Below, piece after piece: positions 45,361 through 55,010 of a stretch of 64,000 bases of DNA. The notes beneath the pieces were generated by a model. That model did not search any database and was not told the origin of the DNA. It worked only from the letters and a program-made list of their open reading frames with translations. Position 1 is the first letter of the stretch. The number at the start of each line of letters is the position of its first letter. The translations under genes and the position numbers were made by a program. Source of the DNA: Persicaria tinctoria (Eukaryota; Streptophyta; Magnoliopsida; Caryophyllales; Polygonaceae); assembly GCA_037127255.1 (NCBI GenBank), contig JBANSL010000013.1:24833688-24897687 (forward strand). The letters are read 5' to 3'.

Positions 45361-46014
45361 ATGCCTAGAGTAAACAACCATAAATAAAACACAACAAGCA
45401 ACACCAATATATTTCTTTTTTTTAAGGTAGGAAAAGAGGAGCTCTCGGAATACAGGCGCTTTATTTGTTGAATTGTTAAATAAAGAGTGGCCATTCCGGG
45501 GTTTGAACCGGGGACCTATGAGTACTACCCAAAAATCATTTTCGGTGAGCCATTCCAGAATGGTACATGCGCTTTATTTGGACCATATAGAAATTACAAC
45601 CAAGTGACCGATTAATAAAAACGAATTGAATTACAATTTTTTTTATTACGTAAAAATTTCAAGCTCAGACAAGTCTGAATGCAAGGGAATGCCCAGAGTA
45701 AACAACCATAAATAAAACACAATAAGCAACACCAATATATTTTCATTTTTTTTAGGTAGGAAAAGAGGAGGAGCTCTCGGAACACAGGCGCTTTATTTGT
45801 TGAATTGGTAAATAAAGAGCGGTCATTCCGGGGTTCGAACCGGAGACCTATGGGTACTACCCACAAGTCATTTCCGGTGAGCCATTCCAGAATGGTATAG
45901 GCGCTTTATTTGGACCATATAGAAATTACAACCAAGTGACCGATTAATAAAAACGAATTGAATTACAATTTTTTTTATTACGTAAAAATTTCGAACTCAG
46001 ACAAGTATGAAACT
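45361..46014. repeat. Two tandem copies of a 328-bp unit
   Basis: 45361-45688 and 45689-46014 match base for base apart from scattered changes (for example 'aatgcctagag' against 'aatgcccagag'; 'gggtttgaaccggggacc' against 'gggttcgaaccggagacc'). Each unit carries a minus-strand SINE-like promoter and a 'gcgctttatttg' word that appears twice per unit. Confidence 0.88.
45750..45960 (-). mobile_element. SINE-like (tRNA-derived) sequence in the tandem unit
   Basis: On the minus strand a box A-like TGGCTCACCGG (about 45876-45886) is followed at tRNA-like distance by a box B-like GGTTCGAACCCC (about 45832-45843). The earlier copy has TGGCTCACCG and GGTTCAAACCCC at about 45550 and 45505. Target duplications and a tail were not resolved, so the SINE boundaries are approximate. 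Confidence 0.5.
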
Positions 46015-46993
46015 CGAGAGACCATCAATAGGCAGATGGACTAATCGTCAACATACAATATACTAACTAACACTAATCAACAAAGATGAAAGAACCCATA
46101 AAAGTCGACAGTCAGCGAAGGAGTCGATGAAGATCCAAGACGAGTCACATATACCGAGAATACAGGAGAGTGTTACGACTCACATGGCATCTCGACGTCA
46201 AGAAGGTAGAGAACAGTAACCTACCACCGGAAAGGGCGAATCCTGGATAAGTGCAGATCACCGACGTCGCCCCCACATAAATGAGGGGTTTTCGAAGACC
46301 ACAAACACAACAATGATCCTCTTGATCATACAAGACACCCGATACTGCAACTCAACTCGGAGCCAAACACAACCGCACTAAGAAAACGACCCGACACCAA
46401 AAGACGGGGCAAAATACGGGCCAAAATAGGGAAGATTTTTTCAATCACAACGCTTTATTGATCTCCGATGGGCTTCGATCCACTGGGATTTACTCGATTT
46501 TGCTCTATCCGTCTGGAATTTGTCGTGAGATTTTAAACAAGAGAGGTGTGTTAATACAAAGGTTATAAGAAAAATTCCAATTTATTCGTATAGCAAGAGG
46601 GGTGTGTTAATACAAAGGTTATATATAAGAGCATTTTTAAACAAATTGTCGTGAGAATTTAATGCTCAACAAAAAAAAAAAATTGTGGTAATTGGCAGGT
46701 TGATGTCAATTTAATTTCAAACAAACACATTTAATTTCAAACTTCTCGAGAAGTAGAGTTGACGAAAAGTCTATTTTATAGGAAATAATTTTGTGGGAAG
46801 TGAAATTACTATGTTTAATCCAAAGAGGCCTAATTGCCCCCAATAACATAACAAACATCCAAATGTTTGATCAGGTTTACAATCACCCTAGCTAATCAAC
46901 CACAAAATTCAACATCATTTTGATCGAGTACACAACCATAGATCTTAGAATCCCTTTAACAATACATATATGCGAATGGACCGGTTCGAAATG
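46015..46993. other. Intergenic DNA downstream of the FT-like gene
   Basis: No gene recognised. A 25-bp direct repeat ('ggtgtgttaatacaaaggtt' at about 46552 and 46599) is present. The FT-like gene's 3' end lies at 46994. Confidence 0.5.
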
Positions 46994-47235
46994 TTACGTT
47001 ATTAACTGCTCATGCCTTCGTCCACCATGACCCTTTTCCCTTTGGCAATCAAAGTATACAGCGGCAACAGGCAAACCGAGGTTGAAGACATCGGCAAACT
47101 CGCGAGTATTGAATTTGTGGCGGTGCCCAGGCCCCAGTACGCTCCCCCTTCCGCCTGCTTGCCAGAACAACACGAGTACGATTCAATGGATGCCCATCGT
47201 CGGCCTTGGGCTTTCATAGCTCATCACCTCGATCC
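46994..47235 (-). CDS. FT-like exon 4 with in-frame TGA
   Basis: Acceptor ATTCAG before 47235. Sixteen full codons run to GIH, then TGA at 47185-47183; homology continues in the same frame to a TAA at 46996-46994. The external-loop segment reads [12 protein letters not shown] where FT has a YAPGWRQ-type sequence; the tail is [11 protein letters not shown] plus a short extension. The minus-strand frame of 71 codons at 47002-47217 is a shadow in another frame. Confidence 0.87.
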
Positions 47236-47721
47236 CTGAATTATCGTCCAATTATATATATTGTTATGAATAACTAATTCTTCAAATTCTAAGTAATATG
47301 AGTAGAGTTTAATTTGTTAAATAATTTTACGGAGTAGAAAAACACCTATGAAAGCGACAATTAAAATTACAGAAAATTGTCAATTATTGAGATTCATTTA
47401 ATAAAAATGCTTGCAGACGGTGCACAGTGAAAGCACTTTTGATTCCATTTAAAAGTTATATAAAGACAAATTCTTATAAAAGATGGGAGTTGTGGTTGAT
47501 AATGATCACCCATGTGGCAATATGTTATCATACAAGTGGAAAAATGCTATTGTTCAAAAATGGAAATATTCTAACCTCCTATGGAAATATTCAGATATTC
47601 TTATTTATGATCATTTTTGTAGTTTGTAAAAAAAAAAACCTTCAATAAAGATAATAAAATTATATTTAATACGATTTATAACCTAGTATACTTTTATTGA
47701 ATGAGTTAAGAAACAATATTG

Positions 47722-48582
47722 TACCGTGGGATCGGGGGTCGTGTATACTGTGCACACGTGCGCTCTTACGCTAATAGTCTAGCACATAAGCCGAGTGGGG
47801 TTTCATCCTACAACCAATTTGCAATAGAAGGAGTAGCCCACTAGCTTATATACTAAGACTTCTTTGTTCATATTGTCGATGTGGGACTCTTTGGTCTCTT
47901 CACATCTTTTCATTCTCAACACGCCCCGCAAGTGCAACTAGGGTCGTCTTTCGCCTCTAGTTGACACTTGGACATCGGGTCTAGCATCTCATTCTCTTTT
48001 TAGCCAGCCCAGGATCGAGAGTCGGGCCGTTTGGCTTTTCCGCTCTGATACCATACTAAAGTCCGTTAGGACTCGGGATTGGGGGTCGTGTGCATAGATG
48101 CGCCCCTTGCGCTAATAGCCTAGCACATAAGCCAAACGGGGTTCCATCCTAAAACCAATTGGCTTATGTGCTAGGCTATTAGCGCATGGGCGCACGTGTG
48201 CACACGACCCCCAATCCCGAGTCCCAACGGACTTCAGTATGGTATCAGAGCGGAAAAGCCAAACGGTCAGACTCTCGATCCTGGGCTAGCTAAAAAGATA
48301 ATGATATGCTAGACCCGTTGTCCAAGTGACAACTACAGGCGAAAAACGACCCTAGTTGCACTTGCGGGGGCGTATTGAGAGAATGAAAGATGTGAAGAGA
48401 CCAAAAGAGTCTCACATCGACAATATGAACAAAGAAGTCTTAGTATATAAGCTAGTGGGTTACTCGTTTTATTGTCAATTGGTTTTAGGATGGAACCCCG
48501 CTCGGCTGGTGTACTAGGCTATTAGCGCAAGGGCGCACGTGTGCACACGACCTCCGATCCCGAGTCCCAACGGACTTCAGTA
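47722..48582. mobile_element. Fold-back of two inverted TRIM-like LTR units in FT intron 3
   Basis: 861 bp flanked by TATTG (47717-47721 and 48583-48587). The left half is, in reverse, nearly the same as the right half. Each half has an initiator-tRNA-Met type primer site TGGTATCAGAGC (minus at 48053-48042, plus at 48240-48251), about 125 bp of interior, a G-rich polypurine-like tract and a roughly 210-bp outer LTR beginning near TTGAGA.GAATGAAA. The inner LTRs are partial and meet around 48132-48158. There is no coding sequence. The single pair of flanking pentamers suggests the inverted pair inserted or was mobilised as one unit. Confidence 0.83.
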
Positions 48583-48707
48583 TATTGAGAAAAAAAATTC
48601 CCTAAAAAATCATTTAAAAATTGTTAAAATTGAAAGTGTAATTTCTACCAACATTTTCCATATATGATAGATTAATCATTTAAGAAAAACCATTAATTGC
48701 AACATAC

Positions 48708-48748
48708 CAAAAGTAGCCCACGTTGTTGCTGGAATATCAGTGACCAGC
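48708..48748 (-). CDS. FT-like exon 3 (41 bp)
   Basis: Encodes LVTDIPATTWATF with split codons at both ends. Acceptor GTTGCAG, donor GTATGTT. Too short to appear as an open frame but unmistakable in phase with its neighbours. Confidence 0.9.
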
Positions 48749-48840
48749 CTGCAACAAACAATTTTTTTTTTAAAAAAGTATTAAAATTATCTCACATTGA
48801 TTATTATAAAAAAGAGTAATATATAAAATTGATGAGTTAC

Positions 48841-48902
48841 CAGTGCAAGTACTCCTTCATATGCGGATTGCTTGGACTAGGAGCATCCAGATCCACCATT
48901 AC
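48841..48902 (-). CDS. FT-like exon 2 (62 bp)
   Basis: Encodes VMVDLDAPSPSNPHMKEYLH plus two bases of Trp87. Acceptor ends TATAG, donor GTAACTC. The family's DPDxP anion-pocket motif has Leu for Pro at residue 71. Tyr84 is the residue that separates FT from TFL1. Confidence 0.9.
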
Positions 48903-49157
48903 CTATATATCAAATTCATATTTTTATATATATGTATATGTTTCGTGTAATAAAGTAGTAGTTACAAGATCCATTTTAAGATTTATGTTACATGGGATAT
49001 TGATCTAACAATATATTCTGCTTAATCAATATTGATAATTTGAATTATATACATGAAATTATGTAAATATGCTTAAATTATATACATTGACATAAATTAT
49101 ATTATCCCACATAGATATGACACATATTAATTAGATTAAAAAAAATGAATGTATTAC

Positions 49158-49355
49158 CAAGGTATAAAAGTTCCTGAAGTCATTTCCTCCAATTTCAACT
49201 TTAGGAGGATTAACGACATAGGAAGGTCGAAAATCGGAGCCATTGGTGACTCTGGTATTATTGTAGGATACCCTCATAATAAGTGTCGGAGTAAAAGGAT
49301 CAACGAGATCTCCTATTATCCGCCCTACTATCAACCGATGCTTCTCATCCTCCAT
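49158..49355 (-). CDS. FT-like exon 1
   Basis: ATG at 49355; 66 codons; donor GTAATAC at 49157-49151 after the codons for FYTL, the same junction as in FT. No stop within it. The start is chosen because homology to FT begins a few residues later and the preceding bases are noncoding in character. Confidence 0.88.
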
Positions 49356-49646
49356 TTCGATCTGACCCGAGAGATCACCGGCTACTCGTATATTTCTAAT
49401 ACAAGATCGAGGTTGCTAAATAAGGAAAGCTATAGGGCTCTCTCTCTATATATATATAGTTTGTGTACACTTACTTAGAAGATGGATATATGTCCATCTG
49501 TATAGATGGATAGCTAGCTGTACAACTTACGCGCTATATCTCATCAAACATAAACATGAATGATTGAGAGAATCTTTTCTTATTTAGGAATGGAGAAGAA
49601 GGTTGTGTTATGTACACTTGTCGATCTGTCACATTAATTAATAAAA
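49356..49646 (-). other. Upstream region of the FT-like gene
   Basis: Contains the possible TATA box. No conserved CArG or CO-responsive motif could be assigned with confidence. The 109-codon plus-strand frame over exon 1 is a shadow. Confidence 0.4.
49447..49458 (-). promoter_or_regulatory. Possible TATA box of the FT-like gene
   Basis: TATATATATATA about 95 bp upstream of the ATG on the minus strand, with a short GA/CT stretch just downstream. Position fits a TATA box, but simple TA repeats also occur by chance. Confidence 0.35.
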
Positions 49647-49649
49647 TGT

Positions 49650-49745
49650 CGGACTTTTATTATCGATGGAGATAGGAGATTCGAACTCATAGTCTACTGA
49701 TCACTATATATCATTTTCTTAGCAACTAAGCTAGTCACCTTACTC
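49650..49745 (-). mobile_element. tRNA-like/SINE-like fragment
   Basis: On the minus strand TAGCTTAGTTG (box A-like, about 49724-49734) is followed at about 45 bases by GAGTTCGAATCTCC (box B-like, about 49679-49692). This is the layout of a tRNA-derived SINE head. No tail or duplication was resolved. Confidence 0.45.
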
Positions 49746-49783
49746 AATAATGCATGGAAGTTACCCTCAAAAGAAGTACTCTA

Positions 49784-49973
49784 TCAGTTCGATATATAAA
49801 ACATGTTATTTGTTATTTCTACACGTTTTTTAAAATCATAAAAATCATATATAATATTCATTTTTTATAATTTTTTAAAACAAATTAGTACTTACTAATA
49901 GAAAGTATGAAAATATTAAAAAATTAATTAATAAAACATGTATAAAGAATATTATAAACGACCGAAATGAGTA
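49784..49973. mobile_element. Possible degenerate Stowaway MITE
   Basis: AT-rich, partly self-complementary segment ('ttatataatattcattttttat' against 'aaagaatattataaacg' type), bordered by 'TACTCTATCAGTTC' and 'GACCGAAATGAGTA'. Weak ends; could be ordinary AT-rich DNA. Confidence 0.3.
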
Positions 49974-50531
49974 ATTATTAAATATTGTTTTTCCCTTTTT
50001 TTTTTTAAAAAAAAATACAACTCGGTCCGTGACGAAAAAAGGTATGTACTTCCTTTGTGTCATCGACTAGCGACAGATCGAAGAGGAGAGACAGAAACCC
50101 AAAATCCGAGCAGCATGGCTAATAATAAATGGTTGGTTCCAAACCACACGGTACAAACTTGATCAATTTTGTGGTGAATTGATCGTCCACGTATTAAATA
50201 TATGGAGTATATATTTACACTGTTTTTGGAACCTACGGGGTATGTGATAAGAATATAGGTGAACTAGATAATTAGTCATTTTCAATGTTGATTTTGGTGG
50301 GTATTTTCAACAATTTTAGTCTTATTATTGAAAATTTCAACTGTCACACTACCGTGAGTAAAATTGGAGATGGAAATGGTTCTAGCAGTTCATAACGTGG
50401 GAATCTCGAACTATTTCTTGTGTTAAAAATCATCAATTTTTGGAACCTCCTAAGCCGGTACTGATGGACAGATTTTAAACATAAAAATTGTAGGTACGTA
50501 TTTCTCTATATAGCAAAGATTGGGTTTCATT

Positions 50532-50637
50532 AGCCCCAGTCGGGGTGGCTCACTGGTAGGGAAAAAGGGAGAAGTCAGGAGGTCTCAGATTCGATCCATT
50601 CCTTCGCCTTTTTCCTTAGGTGAAAATCCAATGTTTG
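50532..50637 (+). mobile_element. SINE, 5' part (interrupted by copia)
   Basis: tRNA-derived head with box A TGGCTCACTGG (50546-50556) and box B GATTCGATCC (50588-50597). Preceded by ATTGGGTTTCATT (50519-50531), which is repeated exactly after the SINE tail at 59289-59301. The copia element starts at 50638; GTTTG at 50633-50637 is its target duplication. Noncoding, transcribed by RNA polymerase III in active members. Confidence 0.85.
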
Positions 50638-50880
50638 TAGTAGACAATTGCCTTCTGGATCAGCCAAACCCAATGGCGAGCCCAACTCTGAGACCCAAAC
50701 CAATTCTTCACATTCTCAGAATACTTGTTTGCCTACTAGCACATAGGAACATTATAGGATATTAGCTTTGCATCCTCTCTGCATTATATATAGGCTCCAA
50801 TGTAATCGTTTGCAAATCAATGAAATAGTACATGAAATTTCCACCAATAGATGGTGGCGAGAGCACCATGAATTCCACAA
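50638..50880 (+). repeat. 5' LTR of the copia element
   Basis: 243 bp, TAGTAGACAATTG to TTCCACAA. Near-identical to 58911-59156. It contains 'cattatatataggctcc', a probable TATA box (about 50784-50793). The TA...AA tips are unusual for LTRs, but they are set by the perfect GTTTG duplication, by the adjacent primer site and by the purine tract at the other copy. Confidence 0.88.
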
Positions 50881-50892
50881 TGGTATAAGAGC
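50881..50892 (+). other. Primer-binding site (initiator tRNA-Met type) of copia
   Basis: TGGTATAAGAGC directly after the 5' LTR, one base from TGGTATCAGAGC. Confidence 0.8.
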
Positions 50893-51004
50893 TTCTCTAG
50901 CAACCCACGTTGCAAATCGATTCAAATTTTTCCGTTCAAATTCTATCCTTATCCTTTTCGATCTCTTCTTCAACCCAAAACAAAAAAAAACCCAGCTTTC
51001 CGCC

Positions 51005-51676
51005 ATGGTTGATACACACTTGGCCAACGCCATAGCATAGCTTCAACACTCTTAACACCATCAAGCTATCGCCCACAAATTTTCCTACCTGGGTGCGACA
51101 GATCACGCCATATCTACGCTCCCAACGGCTCATCGGGTACATGGATGGCTCTTGTCCCCGCCCGAACCTCACCGCCGAAAATACCACCGCCGTTGCTGAT
51201 TGGGAAGCCAAAGATCAGTTGGTGGTAGCGATTATGTCTGCCTTCTTCAAAGAGCCACTTATGACAAACATCCTGGACTGCGAAACAGCAAAACAAGTCT
51301 GGGATCGTCTGCATCATCTCTACGCCTCCCGCTCGAGCGATCAGGTCGTTCAGACTCGGCTGCAACTGGTCGGACTAAAGAAAGGTGTTGACGAGACCGC
51401 TACTGATTACTTCAACAGGGCGAGCGCCCTCGTTCATCTCATTCAGGCTGCAGGACAAACGATCGGGAATGACGAGTTCATAGCCTACCTCCTCACAGGG
51501 TTAGGTGCCGACTATGATGCAATGATAACCACGTTGACAACCCAACCCCAACTCCCACCTCCTAATGAGATTCTTACCTATATTCTTCTCCAAGAAGGGC
51601 GTATTAAGTGCTCAAACACCTCAGTCCTCTCTGATGTCTCCACCACACCTTCCACTGATCAAACTCCTGAACTCCA
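51005..51676 (+). pseudogene. copia gag (UBN2-type), N-terminal part
   Basis: Starts at ATG 51005 (MVDTHLANAIA) but meets a stop and a frame change by 51045. The main frame runs from about 51072 through WVRQITPYLRSQRLIGYMDG, ETAKQVWDRLHHLYASRS, RLQLVGLKKG and LTGLGADYDAMITTL, the gag-polypeptide (UBN2) pattern of copia. It is cut at 51676 by the CACTA element; the frame continues in phase at 55610 with an Arg/Gly-rich RGRGRGRG box. Confidence 0.85.
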
Positions 51677-51840
51677 CACTACTAGAATTGTGTTATTTAA
51701 CATCGGTTGATTAACATCAGTCAGAAAAACCTGCCATATTAAACAGTTTTTTAACATCGGTTTTTAAATGCGCGATGTTAAAAATAAAAAAGACAACATC
51801 TTATATTTTAGACCGATGTTAAATATTTATTTTGAAATTT
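51677..51840. repeat. 5' terminal and subterminal repeats of CACTA
   Basis: The terminal repeat is followed by several copies of ACATCGG or its complement in both orientations (51700-51830). These mirror the array at the other end. Confidence 0.8.
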
Positions 51841-51869
51841 TTATAAAAGCGCGGAATCAAATCGTGAAT

Positions 51870-52446
51870 TAATTTCAAAGCCCGCCCATGAGATTCCCGA
51901 CTATATCCAAATCCAACAGTCTCTCCATTTCAGCCAAGGTTACCCATTCCCATTTTCCTTTCTCTCTCCTCTCTCGCTAGAGCATCTGGCCGGCCCCAAA
52001 TCCTTCTCCCATCATCGTCTCCTTCTCTCTGCTCCAAATCTGGCCTCCTTCCTCCAAATCCGGCCTCCTTCTCCCATCACTGGCTTCATTCACAACTCCC
52101 AGTCTTTCCTCTTCCAAATCTCGACTCCCTTTTTCCTCTCAGTCTCGACTCCCGCGGCAGCGAACGACGCCTTCTTGTTCACCCCCAACCCCTTCCTCCA
52201 CCAATCTCGCTGGCTTTGAAACTCGAGGGTGGCTCTGGTGGGGATGTAGTCTCTCCGGCGAAATCCCTTCTTCGTTCTCGTACGTTCCCATCTCTCAGTT
52301 CTTTCCTCAACAGTGGCAAAAGCCCTCTTTCATTCTCGTCGTTGTCTCCCCTCGCCAACGCTGCAACGCCGCTAGGAGAGCTTCATCTTCCCTGGACGGA
52401 ATCCTCAACAACCGCAGTCTCCCCACCTGGCACCGGTAAGCACTGA
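51870..52446 (+). pseudogene. Captured first-exon-like sequence in CACTA, origin unknown
   Basis: CT-rich, UTR-like DNA leads into an ATG frame at 52216 rich in Ser, Pro and Leu (LRSRTFPSLSSFLNSGKSPL), of organelle-transit-peptide-like composition. It runs to a consensus splice donor GTAAG at 52436. The composition is clearly unlike the surrounding transposon. The parent gene was not recognised. Confidence 0.45.
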
Positions 52447-53064
52447 ACATATCATCACTTTGAATTTGGGTTTTTTTTTGCGATAAACCCTAATCCCTTA
52501 TTAACGGTTTGAATTCGTCTGAAATTTTTGTTCTTGAATTGTTCCTTTTCCGAAATTGGTGCTTTATACTTTTTTTGTTCTTCATTTGACAGGGCAAACA
52601 ACTCCCATCTATACCCAACTGAGTTTGTGGATTTTGTTTCTAAATCTAATTTGGTCTGAAATATTTTGGTTGAAATTTAACAGGATCAAACTTTATGGCT
52701 ATTAGTTTTGTATTACTTTGTGCTTTGTATAATTGACTTTAACCTTGTTTAAGAATCAGGAATCATGATATCTCTTAGTAGCAAGTTTCAACTATATATG
52801 ACAAGGAAAGTGAATCTGCCCCAACTAATCTACAGCAAGGGAACACCAATTTGTTTGTGTCACCCAGGTATGATCTACTCTTACACATCTGTCTAAATCG
52901 ATTGCATCAACCATCCCCTTACATATTTTGCATATCTGAAACCAAGGAGGATAAGAAAGCGAGGAGCTGCAAGCTTTGAGCTCTTATTAATGTGTGTTGC
53001 ATGTCTCTTTCATCATATTTGGATGATTAAGATTTAATAATAATTGGTTGTATTGATATTCCGT

Positions 53065-53230
53065 TAGTGGTAGGCCTAATATTGGTGTAAAAAAATTAGG
53101 AGAGCTTGCCGGTAAGCCATTTGAGGTTGCTGCTAAGAGTAAATATCTTGCTGATGTTGCTTCTGAGAAAGCAACGGAATGGCGGTCACTGTGTGAAGCT
53201 TATGTGAGGGATTCCAGCTTGTGCTCATAA
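53065..53230 (+). pseudogene. Captured XH-domain fragment 1 (FDM/IDN2-like)
   Basis: Translation gives GVKKLGELAGKPF, AAKSKY and EKATEWRSLCEAYVRDSSL. This follows the XH-domain pattern (IGVKRMGEL..KPF...RKY...A..LCS.WE.YLRDP) of plant FDM/IDN2 proteins, which act in RNA-directed DNA methylation. The acceptor-like TTAG lies just before. A stop follows where the WHPFK part should begin. Family assignment is from remembered motif pattern. Confidence 0.55.
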
Positions 53231-53497
53231 GGAACCTTTTTTACTATCCTTTAATTTTTCCGTCTTGATGGGTTAATATGATTATATTGTTCGGTTATCA
53301 AATATGATATCATTGCAAAGCTTTGGTGATGCCATACATTCTGCATATGGTGTCTTGACCAGATACTTCTATGTAGGATGCTTACATTATTTTAGTTGGA
53401 CTATCCTATTTTACTGCTACTGCATTATGAAATTTACTCAATTAGTGGTATTCTTGATTACGCGCATATATGCTTAGTTCTTGTCAACTCTTTTCAG

Positions 53498-53564
53498 GAG
53501 GAATTCTTAAAGGATGTAAAGCAATTTCTTATGCTTCGTGGACGCACTCGTCTCATACCTCAAG
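53498..53564 (+). pseudogene. Captured ARID-domain exon fragment
   Basis: An exon-like 67 bp between TTTTCAG and GTAGGT encodes EEFLKDVKQFLMLRGRTRL plus IPQ. This matches the first part of the ARID/BRIGHT domain of a group of plant nuclear proteins (EFLKDV.QFL.LRGH.RL.PQG). The rest of the domain is absent. It lies between two XH-like pieces, so the locus is a chimera. Confidence 0.55.
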
Positions 53565-53706
53565 GTAGGTTGGCGCCTTGGAGGAGTGTCCATGGATCAT
53601 GAAGCTTCTCTGTCAATGTGGCTAAATGTGGCTAATTTGTTTTCATTAAATTGGCTTTGCTAAAGAAGTATTTATGCTTTTTCTTCCAATTTGTTTTGCT
53701 CATCAG

Positions 53707-53847
53707 GAAGTAATCAATGAGGAGGATGAGAGACTTCAAGAATTGACGAATGAACTGGGTGAGGGACCCTACGACGCTGTAGTAATTGCCTTGACAGAGA
53801 TGAATAAGTACAGCCCACCGGACATAACTGATTCACCTCAAAACTAG
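53707..53847 (+). pseudogene. Captured XH-domain fragment 2 (FDM/IDN2-like last exon)
   Basis: After CAG, a 46-codon open frame reads EVINEEDERLQELTNELGEG then YDAVVIALTEMNKYSP and ends at TAG 53845-53847. This is the C-terminal exon pattern of XH-domain proteins (V.DEDE.L..LK.E.G...Y.AV..AL.EMN.YN). Codons are undamaged, so capture may be fairly recent. Confidence 0.65.
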
Positions 53848-54879
53848 CAAGGAGTAGAAGGTGATTACCAGTTGCTGAACCCCAAAATTCCTGTTTATTC
53901 TTTTTGCCTACTGATTCACCTCCTCGTGTCAAAAAACAAGTGGCAAGAACAGGTATTCTTGACCGAGTAGTTATGTGTATTCGAATGCTACACATCATTA
54001 GAGTTGATACTTATTTTCTAACAAGATCTAGTTTACTTGAACAATTGTTTATGTGGTATATTTTCTTTTTGATCGATTAGAGAACTCAACCTATCTCTAA
54101 AGACGGTGCTTCAACTATTGTTCTTTGTCAGTGCAATCTTTTGGCCGAGAACGGCGTGAGGCTGAGCGAGGTCGGAGGAGCTGCTTCCTGGTGATAGAGA
54201 TTGCCTTGAATGGAAAAGGTACATAAATTCCTTTCTTCCGAGTTACTTGTTGTCGTTCTAGCTTTGTTTCTTTATGGAATCACTTGTTTTTTTAGCTTAG
54301 CTTGGGAATTTGAATGATTTAATTTCGTTGTAGATGTGTTTTTGCTTTTTCTCTTTGATCCAGAGGTGAAAACAATTGAGCCAACTACTTACTTGATTTC
54401 TTTTCATGAATGTCATGTTTTTTGGAAATATAAACAATTGTTTATGTGTCTCTCCATCTTCCTCTTACATTTACCCAATTTGTTGAAATGCTTGCTCCTG
54501 GATATCACGTTGCTTCCTATCATTCTACTGGAAAATGTATGGACCCTAGGCCTGAAATTATTATGGGCTACTTCAAATAAACACAAGAAAGGTGGGGTTG
54601 CCTACGTCTATCTTCTATGTAGTCTTTTTAACTCTTTTAAGCTCTGTATGGAAAAAAAGAGAGTAGAATGCCTTATATACTTTAACCAATTGTGTGTTTA
54701 TTGGATTTTGATGAGAATCATGTGGTAGAGATATGGTGAATCTATCTTCTATGTATACTTTAATAAATAGAGTTAATAGTTTGATGGATTTACTATATAA
54801 TGTAAATGCAATTGTTGTCATATACTATTCCTTGAATTGCTTAGCTGTGTACTGACTAATGCAATTGTTTTAGCAGAAT

Positions 54880-55010
54880 GCCTTATATAAATGCAGCTGA
54901 GATGTATATAAATGCAGCTAAGATGTATGTAAATGTAGACGAGATATGTATATAAATGCATATGAGATTAAATCATTGCATCTGAGATTAAATGATTGCA
55001 GCTGAGAAGC
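54880..55010. repeat. Short tandem-like repeats in CACTA interior
   Basis: Degenerate copies of 'gagatgtatataaatgcagc' spaced 20-25 bp, passing into 'gagattaaatgattgcagct' units. Confidence 0.7.

Larger units (their letters stand above)
46994..49355 (-). pseudogene. FT-like PEBP-family gene, four exons, premature stop
   Basis: FT-family proteins are small mobile signals that bind bZIP partners and 14-3-3 proteins to control flowering. The gene has the classic FT structure: exon 1 49158-49355 (66 codons), exon 2 48841-48902 (62 bp), exon 3 48708-48748 (41 bp), exon 4 46994-47235, all introns GT-AG. Exons 2 and 3 have exactly the lengths of Arabidopsis FT. Recognisable residues: RLIVGRIIGDLVDPF, RPS and VEIGGNDFRNFYTL in exon 1; Tyr84 in KEYLHW, the FT-type residue (TFL1 has His); [29 protein letters not shown]. 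Codon 118 is TGA (47185-47183) where GIHR is expected, leaving 117 of 180 residues. The DPDxP motif reads DLDAP. Likely a pseudogene; an active truncated form is not excluded. Confidence 0.9.

Noticed and set aside
47002..47217. 71-codon minus-strand ORF as an independent gene
   Set aside because: It is exon 4 of the FT-like gene read in the wrong frame; the correct frame gives the FNTREFA and [10 protein letters not shown] family motifs.
47722..48582. Two independent TRIM insertions in opposite orientation
   Set aside because: Only one pair of TATTG flanks was seen and the inner LTRs are both incomplete at the joint; a single inverted unit explains this better, though not finally proved.
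49149..49478. 109-codon plus-strand ORF
   Set aside because: It is antisense to FT-like exon 1 and its upstream region, with no domain of its own.
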